Shown piece by piece: positions 1 through 9,077 of a DNA stretch of 56,623 nt. The DNA is taken from positions 1-56,623 of the forward strand of contig JAJFHE010000028.1 of assembly GCA_021775755.1 (NCBI GenBank), in the 5' to 3' direction. The DNA comes from Hyphomicrobiales bacterium (GTDB taxonomy: Bacteria; Pseudomonadota; Alphaproteobacteria; Rhizobiales; JAJFHB01). A program made the position numbers and the translations under genes. Every line of letters starts with the position of its first letter. The stretch's first letter is position 1. The notes below the pieces were generated by a model. It searched no databases. It was not told the DNA's origin and saw nothing but the letters and a program-made list of their open reading frames with translations.

Positions 1-45
1 ACTCAAGCGTCTCAATCCCATAGATCATCTCTCCTGTCCCCACTT

Positions 46-307
46 ATACCAAGGGCGGCAAATATTGAACCAATTCATGGGCCAATCCGGCACGCGCCAC
101 GAGGTGCGGGCCGCAGGGCGATGCGGTGTATCGGACAAGGCCCGCAACGCGGTCGACGGGCCGGAATGGCCCACCGCAGGCCGGGTGCTTTTGCCCTCCC
201 GCAGCGTTGCGTACTGCTTACGGTACCTGTACCGCCGCGCAGTACGCGCCTTGCCGGAGGGTAAAATCATCCCGGTGAAACAGGTCAATAATTGCCGCCC
301 TTGGTAT
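46..307. mobile_element. MITE-like inverted-repeat element
   Basis: Near-perfect 23-bp inverted repeats lie at 46-68 and 285-307 with one mismatch. Their core, CCAAGGGCGGCAA, starts right after a TA on each side (TA at 47-48 and 305-306). The simplest reading is a roughly 256-bp element (49-304) flanked by a TA duplication, as made by IS630/Tc1-mariner family transposases. The interior has a second imperfect hairpin (CCCTCC at 194-199 against GGAGGG at 256-261). Open frames cross it on both strands, but neither resembles a protein and both run through the repeats, so I call no gene. No transposase is present, so it would have to be mobilised in trans. The family assignment is inference. Confidence 0.6.
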
Positions 308-435
308 TACAAAAGTCGCAAACTGGATAACGCCTCTTCCCCGCGTCTTGTTACGACAAACGGTGCGGCCTTTTCTCCCGCGGGAGTTTAGCCGTACGAG
401 AAAACATAGAACTAATGGGAAGGAAATTCAAAATC

Positions 436-1329
436 ATGAAACGCAACGGACTAAGTTTGTTAGCAACGCTCATTGTTGGCTTGTTCGTAGTGCCGTTCAC
501 TGCATCTCTCTCGAAGGCCGAATATGTCAACCTCGAGACAGGCGTGACCATTCACTACGAGCAATCAGGAAATGGCAGCATTCCGATCGTCTTCATACCT
601 GGCTGGACCATGTCGACCGATGTGTTCGTTCACCAACTCAGTCATTTTGAAGGGTCCGACAAATTTCGTGCAATCGCGTACGACCCTCGCGGACAAGGCC
701 GTTCTTCGAAAACGATGGAAGGGCATACGTATCAGCAGCACGGCCGCGATCTTGCTGCATTCATCGACAAACTGGAATTGGAAAACGTCATACTTGCCGG
801 TTGGTCATACGGCGTGCAGGAGCAGTTTTCCTATATCAATCAGTTCGGGACAGACAAACTTGCAGGCGTCATATCGATCGATTCCGGTCCCGACGTAACC
901 GGCGCTACCTATGATGAGTGGGTTTGGTATCTCAACGACGATTCCAATGGATATGCACGTTGGTTTACGGAAGGCATACTTGAATCAACACAATCCGTAA
1001 TTGATGAGTTCGCAAAATGGATGCTTGAGGATGCCTCACCGGAAAACATCAGGTGGGTCAGCAGAATCGCGAACATGACGCCACCTTCAACAGCGTCGTT
1101 GTTGAACGCGACAGGCTATTATCTCGATTACTCAGAAGATGCCAAGAAACTCGATGGCAAGCTCCCGCTTTTGTTCGTGACCCGTGACGACTGGAGAAGT
1201 GCCGCCGAGCCGTGGATCTCGGCGAACACACCGAGTGCTCAGTCAGAATTTTTGGGAAAGCATCTAATGTTTTGGGAACGCCATGACGAGTTCAACAAAA
1301 TACTGGATAACTATCTCGCGCAATTTTAG
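436..1329 (+). CDS. secreted alpha/beta hydrolase
   Basis: Encodes a 297-residue alpha/beta-hydrolase-fold protein. I chose the ATG at 436 because GGAAGG sits about 12 bases upstream and a clean signal peptide follows (basic MKR, hydrophobic stretch to about residue 25, likely cleavage after SKA near residue 28), so the enzyme should act in the periplasm or outside. The nucleophile elbow GWSYG places the catalytic serine at 124. An HG-like oxyanion region is seen as FIPGW near residue 54. An acidic residue follows the late strand (VTRDD), and the histidine is probably H276 in GKHLMFW. The fold resembles esterases, haloperoxidases and lactonases; the substrate cannot be read from sequence. The gene stands alone. 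Confidence 0.85.
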   Translation: MKRNGLSLLATLIVGLFVVPFTASLSKAEYVNLETGVTIHYEQSGNGSIPIVFIPGWTMSTDVFVHQLSHFEGSDKFRAIAYDPRGQGRSSKTMEGHTYQQHGRDLAAFIDKLELENVILAGWSYGVQEQFSYINQFGTDKLAGVISIDSGPDVTGATYDEWVWYLNDDSNGYARWFTEGILESTQSVIDEFAKWMLEDASPENIRWVSRIANMTPPSTASLLNATGYYLDYSEDAKKLDGKLPLLFVTRDDWRSAAEPWISANTPSAQSEFLGKHLMFWERHDEFNKILDNYLAQF

Positions 1330-1351
1330 CTAGAACTGATGCGGTTGGTAG

Positions 1352-1389
1352 CCAGCCTGATGTTCAGGAAGGCTGCCCGCCGCTTTTTT
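1352..1389 (+). terminator. possible rho-independent terminator
   Basis: About 20 bases after the hydrolase stop, AGCCT...AGGCT with an inner CCTGA/TCAGG pairing is followed nine bases later by a run of six T. The stem is short and the T-run is displaced, so this is a weak call. Confidence 0.35.
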
Positions 1390-1655
1390 GGTGCTTGAAC
1401 GACATCCTGTTACTCCCGTTCCTGGACCGTTTCCCGTTCATATGGAATCGGTCTAGCCGATAGCGAACGGCTTACTCTTAATGGTTTGAACGTCTGTTTC
1501 GGACCAATGATCGCTGTTCTGAAGTTGTTTGCACAACTCCCGCTTCGCCGACAATGCCGGGCATCTTGACCGAGTTTGGCGGTCACAGGTCACAGGCAAA
1601 GGGTAGGCAAGCGCACGGTGATCAAACCGCAGCTCAGTCCTCGAGAACCCAAGCC
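1390..1655. other. intergenic, no gene seen
   Basis: No convincing coding frame. The long plus-strand frame starting at 1554 is the shadow of the gene on the other strand. A small hairpin (AGTTGTTTGCACAACT, about 1523-1538) is present. The region separates two convergently transcribed genes. Confidence 0.5.
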
Positions 1656-2870
1656 CTAGTCGAACAAAAACTCCCGCCCGACCTTCACGCGCGGCACGCC
1701 GCCATAGGAGATGATGTCCGCGGTCGCGTAGGTCTCCGACAGGGTCTCGGGCAGGAAACTGCCCGTGCCGATCATGTCGATGGGGGCGTTAGCGCCCGAC
1801 ATGATGAGGCATTTCTGGGCATCGAAACCGGACGAGGTAACGATCTTAGCGTCTTTGTAACCCGCCTCGTCGAGCGCCTGGCGCATCTGGATGACGGAGG
1901 CCGCAGATACGCCGGAGCCGAACAGAATGCGGCGCACATGGTCGACGAGAATATTTGCGGCGTCGAGATGGAAGGCGCGTTCGCCGAGCACCCGCTCCAC
2001 GATGTTGTACTCGCCCCCCACATCGAGCCAGCGCCCGACGATACCGACCGACTTGTCGTAGTCGAGCCCTTCGGCAAACCGCCCGCCGTGGGTATCGAGG
2101 CGCACGCCGAAGACTTTGCCGTCCTGGTGCAGTTTCGCTTCATCGAAGAACCAGCGCGCGCACTCAAGCGATTCGGTGACTTCCTTGCCGGCATAGTCGA
2201 CGAGCGCGATCGCCGTGGAATTGTCGTCGACCACATCGACAAACAGCTTCAGCGCTTCAAGCGTATTGCCGTTGGTGTAGCCGATAAGCGCATGCGGCAT
2301 GGTGCCGAGCCCGCGCACGGCGCCGAACAACGGCGCTGTCAGATCCTGAGAGCCGCCGTTGAAGCCTTTGACCGCCGAGTTGACGCGCTTTGCCGCCTCG
2401 CTGCCGACCGCCGCGCCATAGGCGGCAAGCAGGTTCATTTCGGGACCGCTGGCATGGCGCGCATGCATATCGAGAAACGAGGCGTCGGGCATCGCCTGAC
2501 ACATTTCAAAGGCGTTGTTGGCACACACGCACGGCAGGCCGACTTTTTGAAGCAGCAGGGTTTCAAGTTCCGAAAGCCTCGAAAACGGCCCCGTTACTTC
2601 CATGATCTTCGTTTCAGACGGCACTACCGCGCCTTCATCGAAGAAGCGTTTGATGGTTGCCTCGGGCACGAGCCGGGACACCAGACGGATTGCGGGTTCC
2701 AGTGCCGCAATGACGCGGCGGCGCAGGAACACCGCATAGACAACCTCGACATCGCCGTTGGCCTCGACAACGCGCCGTGTGTGGCTGAAATACTTGTCGG
2801 TAATGTTCTCGACCGGTCCGGCCGCGAGCATCAGATCGACAATCCGGTCAAGCGTCTCATCGCGATCCAT
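1656..2870 (-). CDS. nicotinate phosphoribosyltransferase-like protein
   Basis: A 404-residue protein with the layout of nicotinate/quinolinate phosphoribosyltransferases, which join nicotinate and PRPP to give nicotinate mononucleotide in NAD salvage. Recognisable blocks are the N-terminal YF.HTRRV segment, the central GTMPHALIGY stretch, VRLDTHGG, IVTSSGFDA and the phosphate-binding DMIGTGSFLP near the C-terminus. The ATG at 2870 is preferred over the in-frame TTG at 2885 because GGAGAGGG lies just upstream of it. The next gene on this strand, an aldolase, begins 40 bases upstream, so the two are probably co-transcribed. The family is clear; the exact base used is inferred. Confidence 0.85.
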   Translation of the reverse strand: MDRDETLDRIVDLMLAAGPVENITDKYFSHTRRVVEANGDVEVVYAVFLRRRVIAALEPAIRLVSRLVPEATIKRFFDEGAVVPSETKIMEVTGPFSRLSELETLLLQKVGLPCVCANNAFEMCQAMPDASFLDMHARHASGPEMNLLAAYGAAVGSEAAKRVNSAVKGFNGGSQDLTAPLFGAVRGLGTMPHALIGYTNGNTLEALKLFVDVVDDNSTAIALVDYAGKEVTESLECARWFFDEAKLHQDGKVFGVRLDTHGGRFAEGLDYDKSVGIVGRWLDVGGEYNIVERVLGERAFHLDAANILVDHVRRILFGSGVSAASVIQMRQALDEAGYKDAKIVTSSGFDAQKCLIMSGANAPIDMIGTGSFLPETLSETYATADIISYGGVPRVKVGREFLFD

Positions 2871-2910
2871 TGGTGCCCTCTCCAATCGGCCGTTACGTCA
2901 GAAGACCCGT

Positions 2911-3684
2911 TCAGGCCTTGATGGCGCCGAGCAGTTGCGCGCTGCCGCCGGTCAGCATACCCACATCCGAGCCGCCTGCAATAAATGGAAAGCCGCGAGC
3001 GGCAAACACCCGCGCAAGCTCCGGCGTGTTGGCAAAAATTCCCGGTATTACACCGTGCTTCTCGGCCCGCTCCAAAACCGCATCCAGCGCATTGCCGACT
3101 TCGGGAAGCGACGGATCGACGGTGGCGCCCCGGCTGAGCGAAACACTCAGATCATTGGGACCGACGAAAATCCCGTCAATTCCGTCAGTGCTGCAGATGG
3201 CATCGAGATTGGCGAGCGACTCGGCGGTTTCGACCATCGCCCACGCGAGCGAAAGAGTATTCGCCTGGGCCAGATAAGATTGTTTGTCGAGGCCAGAGAG
3301 CGCAAGCGCCCGCGCCGGACCCCAGCTGCGTTCGCCTACCGGGGGGAATTTCGCAAGGTCTGACAGCCACCGCGAGTCCGCCGGCGAATTGATCATTGGC
3401 GCGATAATACCGTCAACGCCCGCATCGAGCGCCTTGCCGATGAGGTTCTCGTCGCGCGGCGCCGTGCGTACCAGCACATTGGTGCCCGCGCCCTGCACCG
3501 CGGCAATGATACGCAGCATGTCGAGATGATCGACAAACCCGTGCTGGCAGTCGATCGTCACCGCATCCCAGCCCTGACGTGCGACGATTTCCGCCGCATT
3601 CGGGTCGGCAAGCAGGCACCAGGCCGTATACAGCGTTTCGCCGGCAAGTAGGCGGGTCCGGAAACTACCGGTGGCAGGGCTCAT
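2911..3684 (-). CDS. HpcH/HpaI-family class II aldolase
   Basis: A 257-residue TIM-barrel aldolase of the HpcH/HpaI family, which cleaves or forms 2-keto-3-deoxy acids (4-hydroxy-2-oxoheptanedioate, 2-keto-3-deoxyrhamnonate and relatives) using a divalent metal. Visible family features are the TIDCQHG strand-loop (usually D.EHG, here with Q), VRTAPRDE, DAGVDGIIAPMIN, the metal ligand Glu in MVETAES and the metal ligand Asp in GPNDLS. Length is typical. It lies 40 bases upstream of the phosphoribosyltransferase-like gene in the same direction; no pathway link between them is obvious. The substrate is unresolved. Confidence 0.85.
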   Translation of the reverse strand: MSPATGSFRTRLLAGETLYTAWCLLADPNAAEIVARQGWDAVTIDCQHGFVDHLDMLRIIAAVQGAGTNVLVRTAPRDENLIGKALDAGVDGIIAPMINSPADSRWLSDLAKFPPVGERSWGPARALALSGLDKQSYLAQANTLSLAWAMVETAESLANLDAICSTDGIDGIFVGPNDLSVSLSRGATVDPSLPEVGNALDAVLERAEKHGVIPGIFANTPELARVFAARGFPFIAGGSDVGMLTGGSAQLLGAIKA

Positions 3685-3723
3685 GGCCTGGATCAGACTC
3701 CGTGGCCAAGTGTCTGAATTGAC

Positions 3724-4047
3724 TCAGGCTTCATTCTGGATCTGCTGCATGGCTTCAGCCATGAGCTCGTCCATGGTACGGCGGATCTGGTGGTCGGACT
3801 GTTCGACACCCTTGTTGTCCAGATCACCGCGAATTTTGCGGAAGACATCGTCTTCGCCCGGCTCTTCGAAATCTGACTTCACGACTTCCTTGGCATAGGT
3901 GTCAGCTTCAGCACCGCTCATACCGAGTAAATCGGCGGCCCACAGTCCCAACAGCTTGTTGCGCCGCGCCGACGCCTTGAATTTCAGTTCCTCATCATGC
4001 GCAAACTTGCGCTCGAAGCCTTCTTCACGTTTGTCGAATGTACTCAT
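3724..4047 (-). CDS. DUF1476 protein, F1-ATPase zeta subunit-like
   Basis: A 107-residue helical, charged protein of the DUF1476 family. In Paracoccus denitrificans this family is the zeta subunit, which inhibits the F1-ATPase by inserting its N-terminus into the catalytic head. The family start MSTFDKREEGFE.KFAHDEEL is plain, followed by RRNKLLGLWAADLLG. The start at 4047 is chosen over an upstream in-frame codon at 4119 because GGGAG lies seven bases before it and the family pattern begins there. It is divergent from purC. The ATPase role is taken from the family; nothing in this window ties it to the ATP synthase. Confidence 0.85.
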   Translation of the reverse strand: MSTFDKREEGFERKFAHDEELKFKASARRNKLLGLWAADLLGMSGAEADTYAKEVVKSDFEEPGEDDVFRKIRGDLDNKGVEQSDHQIRRTMDELMAEAMQQIQNEA

Positions 4048-4113
4048 GAGCCACGCTCCCTTGAAAAGAGGGTTACTTTGTTGGCGTAAAGCCATAGCCC
4101 GCGCCACCGTCCG

Positions 4114-4164
4114 AATCAACCGCCCAAATCAACTGCCCAAACCAACTGCCCAAACCAACTGCCA
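4114..4164. repeat. four 13-bp tandem repeats
   Basis: Four consecutive units of the form AACCAACTGCCCA: units 1-2 carry AATC instead of AACC, unit 1 has CCG for CTG, and the fourth is truncated. They lie in the divergent DUF1476/purC spacer, about 65 bases upstream of the DUF1476 start and 210 upstream of purC. They could be replication slippage or a binding-site array; nothing else decides. Confidence 0.8.
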
Positions 4165-4373
4165 TGGGGGATCGCCGGGGTGCTACATAACGCCATCTGG
4201 AAAACCCGTGCGCTAGGGCCTAGATCGCATTGTACCGCTCGATGGGTTGGAGTAGTTTGCTCACATACTTTCGACATGCGAATCGTCAGCGCAGTCCGCT
4301 GGCGGGCGGAAGCGGTGGATCTTCCGTCAGGGCACCCAATCACAGTAACAATCGTTCCAGGGGTCATCACATC

Positions 4374-5144
4374 ATGAACCGCAGGCGGCGCATTTATGAA
4401 GGCAAGGCCAAGATCCTCTATGAAGGGCCCGAGCCCGGCACGCTGGTGCAGCACTTCAAGGACGACGCAACCGCGTTCAACAATGAAAAGCACGATGTGA
4501 TCGATGGCAAGGGCGTGTTGAACAACCGGATATCGGAGTTCATTTTCAACAAGCTCAACGACATTGGCATACCGACCCATTTCGTCAAACGACTCAACAT
4601 GCGCGAACAACTGATCCGCGAAGTGGAAATCATTCCCGTTGAAGTGATCGTGCGCAACATCGCCGCCGGCACCCTGTCCAAGCGTCTCGGTATCGATGAG
4701 GGCACGGCCCTGCCCCGCTCCATCGTCGAATACTGTTTCAAGTCCGACGAGCTTGGCGACCCGATGGTCTCCGAAGAACACATCACCGCCTTTGGCTGGG
4801 CAAGCCCGCAGGAAATCGACGAGATGACGGCACTTGCGCTGCGCATCAACGACTTCATGTCCGGCCTGTTTCTCGGCATCGGCATCAAGCTTGTGGATTT
4901 CAAGGTCGAGTTCGGCAGGCTATACGAAAACGATCTCGTGCGCGTCGTGCTGGCCGATGAGATCAGCCCCGACTCGTGCCGGCTGTGGGACATCACCACA
5001 TCTGAAAAGCTCGACAAGGACCGTTTCCGCCGCGATCTCGGCGGCCTCATCGAGGCCTATCAGGAGGTCGCCCGCAGGCTCGGCATTCTGTTTGAGAACG
5101 AAGAACGCCCGGAGCCGAGCGGCCCGGTGCTCGTTAAGTCGTAA
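4374..5144 (+). CDS. purC: SAICAR synthase (phosphoribosylaminoimidazole-succinocarboxamide synthase)
   Basis: A 256-residue PurC that couples CAIR with aspartate using ATP in step 8 of de novo purine synthesis. It shows the N-terminal [14 protein letters not shown] block, the [13 protein letters not shown] loop, the [15 protein letters not shown] segment and the DFKVEFGR and [12 protein letters not shown] signatures. The frame is open upstream, but the family N-terminus and an AGGGG ahead of it put the start at 4374. It heads the run purC-purS-purQ-purL-bolA-grxD, with 30 bases to purS. Confidence 0.97.
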   Translation: MNRRRRIYEGKAKILYEGPEPGTLVQHFKDDATAFNNEKHDVIDGKGVLNNRISEFIFNKLNDIGIPTHFVKRLNMREQLIREVEIIPVEVIVRNIAAGTLSKRLGIDEGTALPRSIVEYCFKSDELGDPMVSEEHITAFGWASPQEIDEMTALALRINDFMSGLFLGIGIKLVDFKVEFGRLYENDLVRVVLADEISPDSCRLWDITTSEKLDKDRFRRDLGGLIEAYQEVARRLGILFENEERPEPSGPVLVKS

Positions 5145-5174
5145 CCGCACAACTCCCAGGGAACGCAAAACGCA

Positions 5175-5420
5175 ATGAAGGCAAGGATCAAGGTAACCCT
5201 CAAGAACGGGGTGCTCGATCCCCAGGGCAAGGCGATCGAGAACGCGCTGTCGGCACTCGGGTTCGACGGCGTCGACGATGTGCGCCAGGGAAAGTATCTG
5301 GAGCTCGACATCGCCGAAACCGATGAGGCGTGCGCCCGCACCCGCGTTGAGGAAATGTGCGAGAAGCTCCTCGCCAACACCGTCATCGAGAACTACGACA
5401 TCGAACTCGAAGCATCATGA
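5175..5420 (+). CDS. purS: FGAM synthase subunit PurS
   Basis: An 81-residue PurS, the small dimeric bridge between PurQ and PurL in the three-part formylglycinamidine ribonucleotide synthase of alphaproteobacteria and Gram-positives. Typical features are [16 protein letters not shown] near the start and the [11 protein letters not shown] strand. Its stop overlaps the purQ start (ATGA at 5417-5420), a translational-coupling arrangement expected for stoichiometric subunits. Confidence 0.96.
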   Translation: MKARIKVTLKNGVLDPQGKAIENALSALGFDGVDDVRQGKYLELDIAETDEACARTRVEEMCEKLLANTVIENYDIELEAS

Positions 5421-6121
5421 AATCACACGTGATTGTGTTTCCGGGCTCAAACTGCGACCGCGATGTCGCGGTTGCCCTGGAGAACGCCATGGGACACCCG
5501 CCAGGCATGGTGTGGCATGGCGACACCGAAGTGCCCGAAACGGATCTTATCGTCCTGCCCGGCGGATTTTCATATGGCGATTATCTGCGCTGCGGGGCCA
5601 TCGCCGCGCAGTCGCCCATCATGCGCGATGTTGTGAAGAAGGCGAATGCGGGAACGCCGGTGCTCGGCATCTGCAACGGCTTCCAGATGCTCACCGAAAC
5701 GGGCCTGCTGCCTGGTGTTTTGATGCAGAATGCCTCGCTCAGATATATCTGCAAGGACGTGCACCTCAAGGTCGAGCGCACCGACACCTGCTTCACCCAT
5801 AAATATTCCACGGCCGACATCTTGCGCATCCCGATCGCCCATCATGAAGGCAATTACTACGCCGGCGACGATGTGCTCGACCGGCTCGAAGGCGAAAACC
5901 GTGTGGCGTTTCGCTACTGCTCCGCCGATGGTGCCGATGGCAAGAACCTTCCGTTCGAGGGCGCCAACCCGAACGGCGCCGCGCGCGACATCGCCGGCAT
6001 CTACAACGAGGCCGGAACGGTTCTCGGCATGATGCCGCATCCCGAAAGACTGGCGGACCCTGAGCTTGGCGGCACCGACGGCACGGCCATGTTCGATGCC
6101 CTTGCGGAGGCCCTGCAATGA
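5417..6121 (+). CDS. purQ: FGAM synthase glutaminase subunit PurQ
   Basis: A 234-residue class I glutamine amidotransferase that supplies ammonia to PurL. The nucleophile is C86 in VLGICNGFQ, and the His/Glu pair is in MMPHPERL (about H208, E210). The start at 5417 overlaps the purS stop; an earlier in-frame codon would extend into purS and does not match the family. Its own stop overlaps the purL start (6118-6121). The overlaps on both sides suggest coupled translation of the S-Q-L complex. Confidence 0.97.
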   Translation: MKSHVIVFPGSNCDRDVAVALENAMGHPPGMVWHGDTEVPETDLIVLPGGFSYGDYLRCGAIAAQSPIMRDVVKKANAGTPVLGICNGFQMLTETGLLPGVLMQNASLRYICKDVHLKVERTDTCFTHKYSTADILRIPIAHHEGNYYAGDDVLDRLEGENRVAFRYCSADGADGKNLPFEGANPNGAARDIAGIYNEAGTVLGMMPHPERLADPELGGTDGTAMFDALAEALQ

Positions 6122-8325
6122 CGGCAGCCACCGCACAGATCACACCGGACGTCGTCGCCGAACACGGTCTCTCGGCGGAAGAGTATGAGCGCATCTGCGC
6201 CATTCTGGAACGCGAACCCAACATGACCGAGCTCGGTGTGTTCTCCGTCATGTGGAGCGAACACTGCTCCTATAAGTCGTCGCGCGTCTGGCTCAGCGAG
6301 TTTCCGACCGAGGGCCCGCAGGTAATCTGCGGTCCGGGCGAAAACGCCGGTGTCGTCGATATCGGCGACGGCCAAGCGGTCATCTTCAAGATGGAAAGCC
6401 ACAACCACCCCTCCTACATCGAGCCCTATCAGGGTGCCGCGACCGGTGTCGGCGGCATAATGCGCGACGTCTTCACAATGGGCGCGCGCCCGATCGCTCT
6501 TATGAACGCTCTGCGGTTCGGAGCGCCGGACCATGAAAAGACCCGTCACCTCGTCTCCGGCGTCGTGTCGGGTATCGGCGGCTACGGCAACTGTGTGGGC
6601 GTGCCGACGGTCGGTGGCGAGGTCAATTTCGACGAGAGCTACAACGGCAATATCCTCGTCAACGCCATGTGTGTCGGGCTCGCCGATACGGATCGGATTT
6701 TCTATGCGGTTGCGGAAAGGCCCGGCCTGCCGGTGATCTATGTCGGCTCCAAGACGGGCCGCGACGGCATCCACGGCGCGACAATGGCATCGGCCGAATT
6801 CGGCGAAGGCGCTGAAGAAAAACGCCCGACGGTTCAGGTCGGCGACCCGTTCACCGAGAAACTACTGATCGAAGCGTGCCTTGAACTTATGACCGAAGAC
6901 GCCATCATCGGTATTCAGGACATGGGCGCCGCCGGCCTCACCTCATCATCGGTCGAAATGGCCGGCAAGAGCGGCGTCGGCATCGATCTCAATCTCGATC
7001 ATGTGCCCTGCCGCGAAGAGCACATGAGCGCTTATGAAATGCTGCTGTCGGAAAGCCAGGAGCGCATGCTCATGGTTCTGAAGCCCGGCCGCGAGCATGT
7101 TGCCCAGGAAATTTTTGAGAAATGGGGCCTCGACTTTGCGGTGATCGGTGAAACCACCGACACCGGGCGCCTCATTGTCACTCACAACGGCCGCATCGAG
7201 GCGGACCTGCCCGTCGGCTCGGTGTCGAGCGAGGCGCCGCTCTACAAGCGCCCGTGGACAGAGACGCCAAAACCAGAGCCGCTTGCACCGGAAAGCGTGC
7301 CCTCTCCCAACAGCCTCGGCGATACGCTCAAATCGCTCATGGGCTCACCGGAACTCTGCTCAAGGCGCTGGGTCTGGGAGCAGTACGATCACATGGTCAT
7401 GGCCGACACGGTCGGCCGCCCGGGCGGTGACGCCGCGGTCGTGCGCGTGCATGGAACGCAGAAAGGCATCGCCGTCACCACCGATGTCACACCGCGCTAT
7501 GTCGGCGCCGATCCCTTCGAAGGCGGCAAGCAGGCGGTGGCCGAAGCGTGGCGTAACCTTACCGCCACCGGTGCCACACCACTTGCGATCACCGACTGCC
7601 TCAACTTTGGAAATCCCGAACGCCCGGAAATCATGGGTCAGTTCGCGAGCGCCGTAAAAGGCATGTCCGACGCCTGCACCGCACTCGAGTTCCCGGTCGT
7701 CTCCGGCAATGTTTCTTTCTACAACGAAACCAACGGCGCCGGCATTCTGCCGACCCCTGCCGTCGGCGGCGTCGGCCTGCTCAAGGACATCGGGTTCCGG
7801 GCCGGGATCGCCCCGCAACCGGGCATGGGGATACTCGTCGTATTCGGGGTCGAAGCAGGCCATCTCGGCCAATCGCTTTATCTCCGCGAAGTTCTCGACC
7901 GCCGCGACGGCGCGCCACCGCCCGTTGATCTGCGCGCCGAGCGCCGTGCCGGCGAGTTCATAAGAGCCTTGATCGAGAACGGCAGCATCTCCTGTGTGCA
8001 TGACTGTTCGGACGGCGGGCTTGCGGTCGCGGCCGCGGAAATGGCGCTCGCCGGCAATGTCGGCATCAACCTGCGGCTCGGCGATGGTCAGATTACCCCG
8101 CACGCCCTCCTGTTCGGCGAGGATCAGGGCCGCTATCTCGTAGCTTGCGGAAACGAGACCGCGGCCGAACTCGTTGACGCCTCAATGTCATGGGGCGTGC
8201 CCGCACGCATAGCGGGCGAGATTGGCGGTGACCTGTTGACCATTGATGGTGGCGATCCCATATCGCTTGAGGAATTACGCGCGCGCCATGAGGAATGGTT
8301 GCCGCACTATATGAATGGGGACTAA
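6118..8325 (+). CDS. purL: FGAM synthase subunit PurL
   Basis: A 735-residue small-type PurL, the ATP-dependent synthase that converts FGAR to FGAM (step 4 of purine synthesis). The length fits the split enzyme, not the 1300-residue fused form. Visible family blocks are [26 protein letters not shown] with the nucleotide-binding region, [29 protein letters not shown] and [11 protein letters not shown]. It follows purQ with a 4-base overlap. The next gene, bolA, starts 48 bases on. Confidence 0.97.
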   Translation: MTAATAQITPDVVAEHGLSAEEYERICAILEREPNMTELGVFSVMWSEHCSYKSSRVWLSEFPTEGPQVICGPGENAGVVDIGDGQAVIFKMESHNHPSYIEPYQGAATGVGGIMRDVFTMGARPIALMNALRFGAPDHEKTRHLVSGVVSGIGGYGNCVGVPTVGGEVNFDESYNGNILVNAMCVGLADTDRIFYAVAERPGLPVIYVGSKTGRDGIHGATMASAEFGEGAEEKRPTVQVGDPFTEKLLIEACLELMTEDAIIGIQDMGAAGLTSSSVEMAGKSGVGIDLNLDHVPCREEHMSAYEMLLSESQERMLMVLKPGREHVAQEIFEKWGLDFAVIGETTDTGRLIVTHNGRIEADLPVGSVSSEAPLYKRPWTETPKPEPLAPESVPSPNSLGDTLKSLMGSPELCSRRWVWEQYDHMVMADTVGRPGGDAAVVRVHGTQKGIAVTTDVTPRYVGADPFEGGKQAVAEAWRNLTATGATPLAITDCLNFGNPERPEIMGQFASAVKGMSDACTALEFPVVSGNVSFYNETNGAGILPTPAVGGVGLLKDIGFRAGIAPQPGMGILVVFGVEAGHLGQSLYLREVLDRRDGAPPPVDLRAERRAGEFIRALIENGSISCVHDCSDGGLAVAAAEMALAGNVGINLRLGDGQITPHALLFGEDQGRYLVACGNETAAELVDASMSWGVPARIAGEIGGDLLTIDGGDPISLEELRARHEEWLPHYMNGD

Positions 8326-8373
8326 GCTGCGCGCGATAACAGCGCCGCTCACCTTCAGCCGGAGTATCCGCCC

Positions 8374-8610
8374 ATGGCCATGGACGCACGAGAAATTGAA
8401 GGCCTGATCAAACAGGCTCTTCCCGATGCGGTTGTGCGCATCGAAGACCTGCGCGGCGACGGCGATCATTACGCGGCAACTGTTGTGTCGTCCGCGTTCA
8501 AGGGTAAGAGCCGCGTACAGCAGCATCAGCTCGTCTACCAGGCCTTGCAGGGAAACATGGGAACCGAACTGCACGCTCTGGCCTTGCAAACATCGGCCCC
8601 GGAAGAGTAA
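8374..8610 (+). CDS. BolA-family protein
   Basis: A 78-residue BolA-like protein. BolA proteins pair with monothiol CGFS glutaredoxins through a shared [2Fe-2S] cluster in iron sensing and Fe-S delivery. The class II KH-like fold is suggested by the spacing of DGDHYAATVVS and the FKGKSRVQQHQLVYQAL motif containing the conserved HQ-V. GGAG lies about nine bases before the ATG. A CGFS glutaredoxin gene follows 49 bases downstream, the usual partner arrangement. Confidence 0.9.
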   Translation: MAMDAREIEGLIKQALPDAVVRIEDLRGDGDHYAATVVSSAFKGKSRVQQHQLVYQALQGNMGTELHALALQTSAPEE

Positions 8611-8659
8611 AACCGCCATAACACCCGACGCAGCAGCATCAAGAACCGGAACGGAACTC

Positions 8660-8995
8660 ATGAACAGCACCATCCACCAGCTTATCGATAACGAAGTGAA
8701 GAGCACCGACACGGTGTTGTTCATGAAGGGCACGCCGCAGTTTCCGCAATGCGGCTTCTCAGGACAGGTGATCCAGATCCTCGACTATCTCGGCGCCTCT
8801 TACAAAGGCGTCAACGTGCTTGAGAACGACGAACTTCGCGAAGGCATCAAGTCGTTCTCGCAGTGGCCCACCATTCCCCAGCTCTATGTCAAAGGCGAAT
8901 TCGTCGGCGGCTGCGACATCATCCGCGAGATGTTCCAGACCGGCGAGCTGAAAAACCTGTTCGACGAAAAAGACATCGCGCTCGAGCACGCCTGA
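8660..8995 (+). CDS. grxD: monothiol glutaredoxin, Grx4 type
   Basis: A 111-residue monothiol glutaredoxin. The active site PQCGFSGQ places the cluster-ligating cysteine at 31. FMKGTPQFPQ, WPTIPQLYVKGEFVGGCDI and the final EMFQTGEL are the standard glutathione-binding segments. These proteins bind [2Fe-2S] with glutathione and act with BolA in iron-sulfur trafficking. The frame extends upstream, but the start at 8660 fits the family length. It ends the purine run just before a strong terminator. Confidence 0.95.
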   Translation: MNSTIHQLIDNEVKSTDTVLFMKGTPQFPQCGFSGQVIQILDYLGASYKGVNVLENDELREGIKSFSQWPTIPQLYVKGEFVGGCDIIREMFQTGELKNLFDEKDIALEHA

Positions 8996-9025
8996 ACGCA
9001 CGACGCCATAACCGGCTACGAAACG

Positions 9026-9059
9026 AAGCCGCGCGGGGCATGCTCGCGCGGCTTTGTTC
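9026..9059 (+). terminator. rho-independent terminator after grxD
   Basis: A perfect 10-bp stem AAGCCGCGCG/CGCGCGGCTT (9026-9035 with 9045-9054) and a 9-base loop, followed by TGTTCTTT. It lies 30 bases after the grxD stop and closes the purC-grxD run. Confidence 0.85.
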
Positions 9060-9077
9060 TTTGGCAGGCGCTCTCCC

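Noticed and set aside
25-391. Overlapping open frames across the first 400 bases on both strands
   Set aside because: They run through the inverted repeats of the MITE-like element, have no ribosome site and no protein-like pattern.
1554-2921. 455-codon plus-strand frame
   Set aside because: It is the shadow of the phosphoribosyltransferase-like gene on the minus strand; composition is His/Arg/Gly-rich noise and no family pattern is seen.
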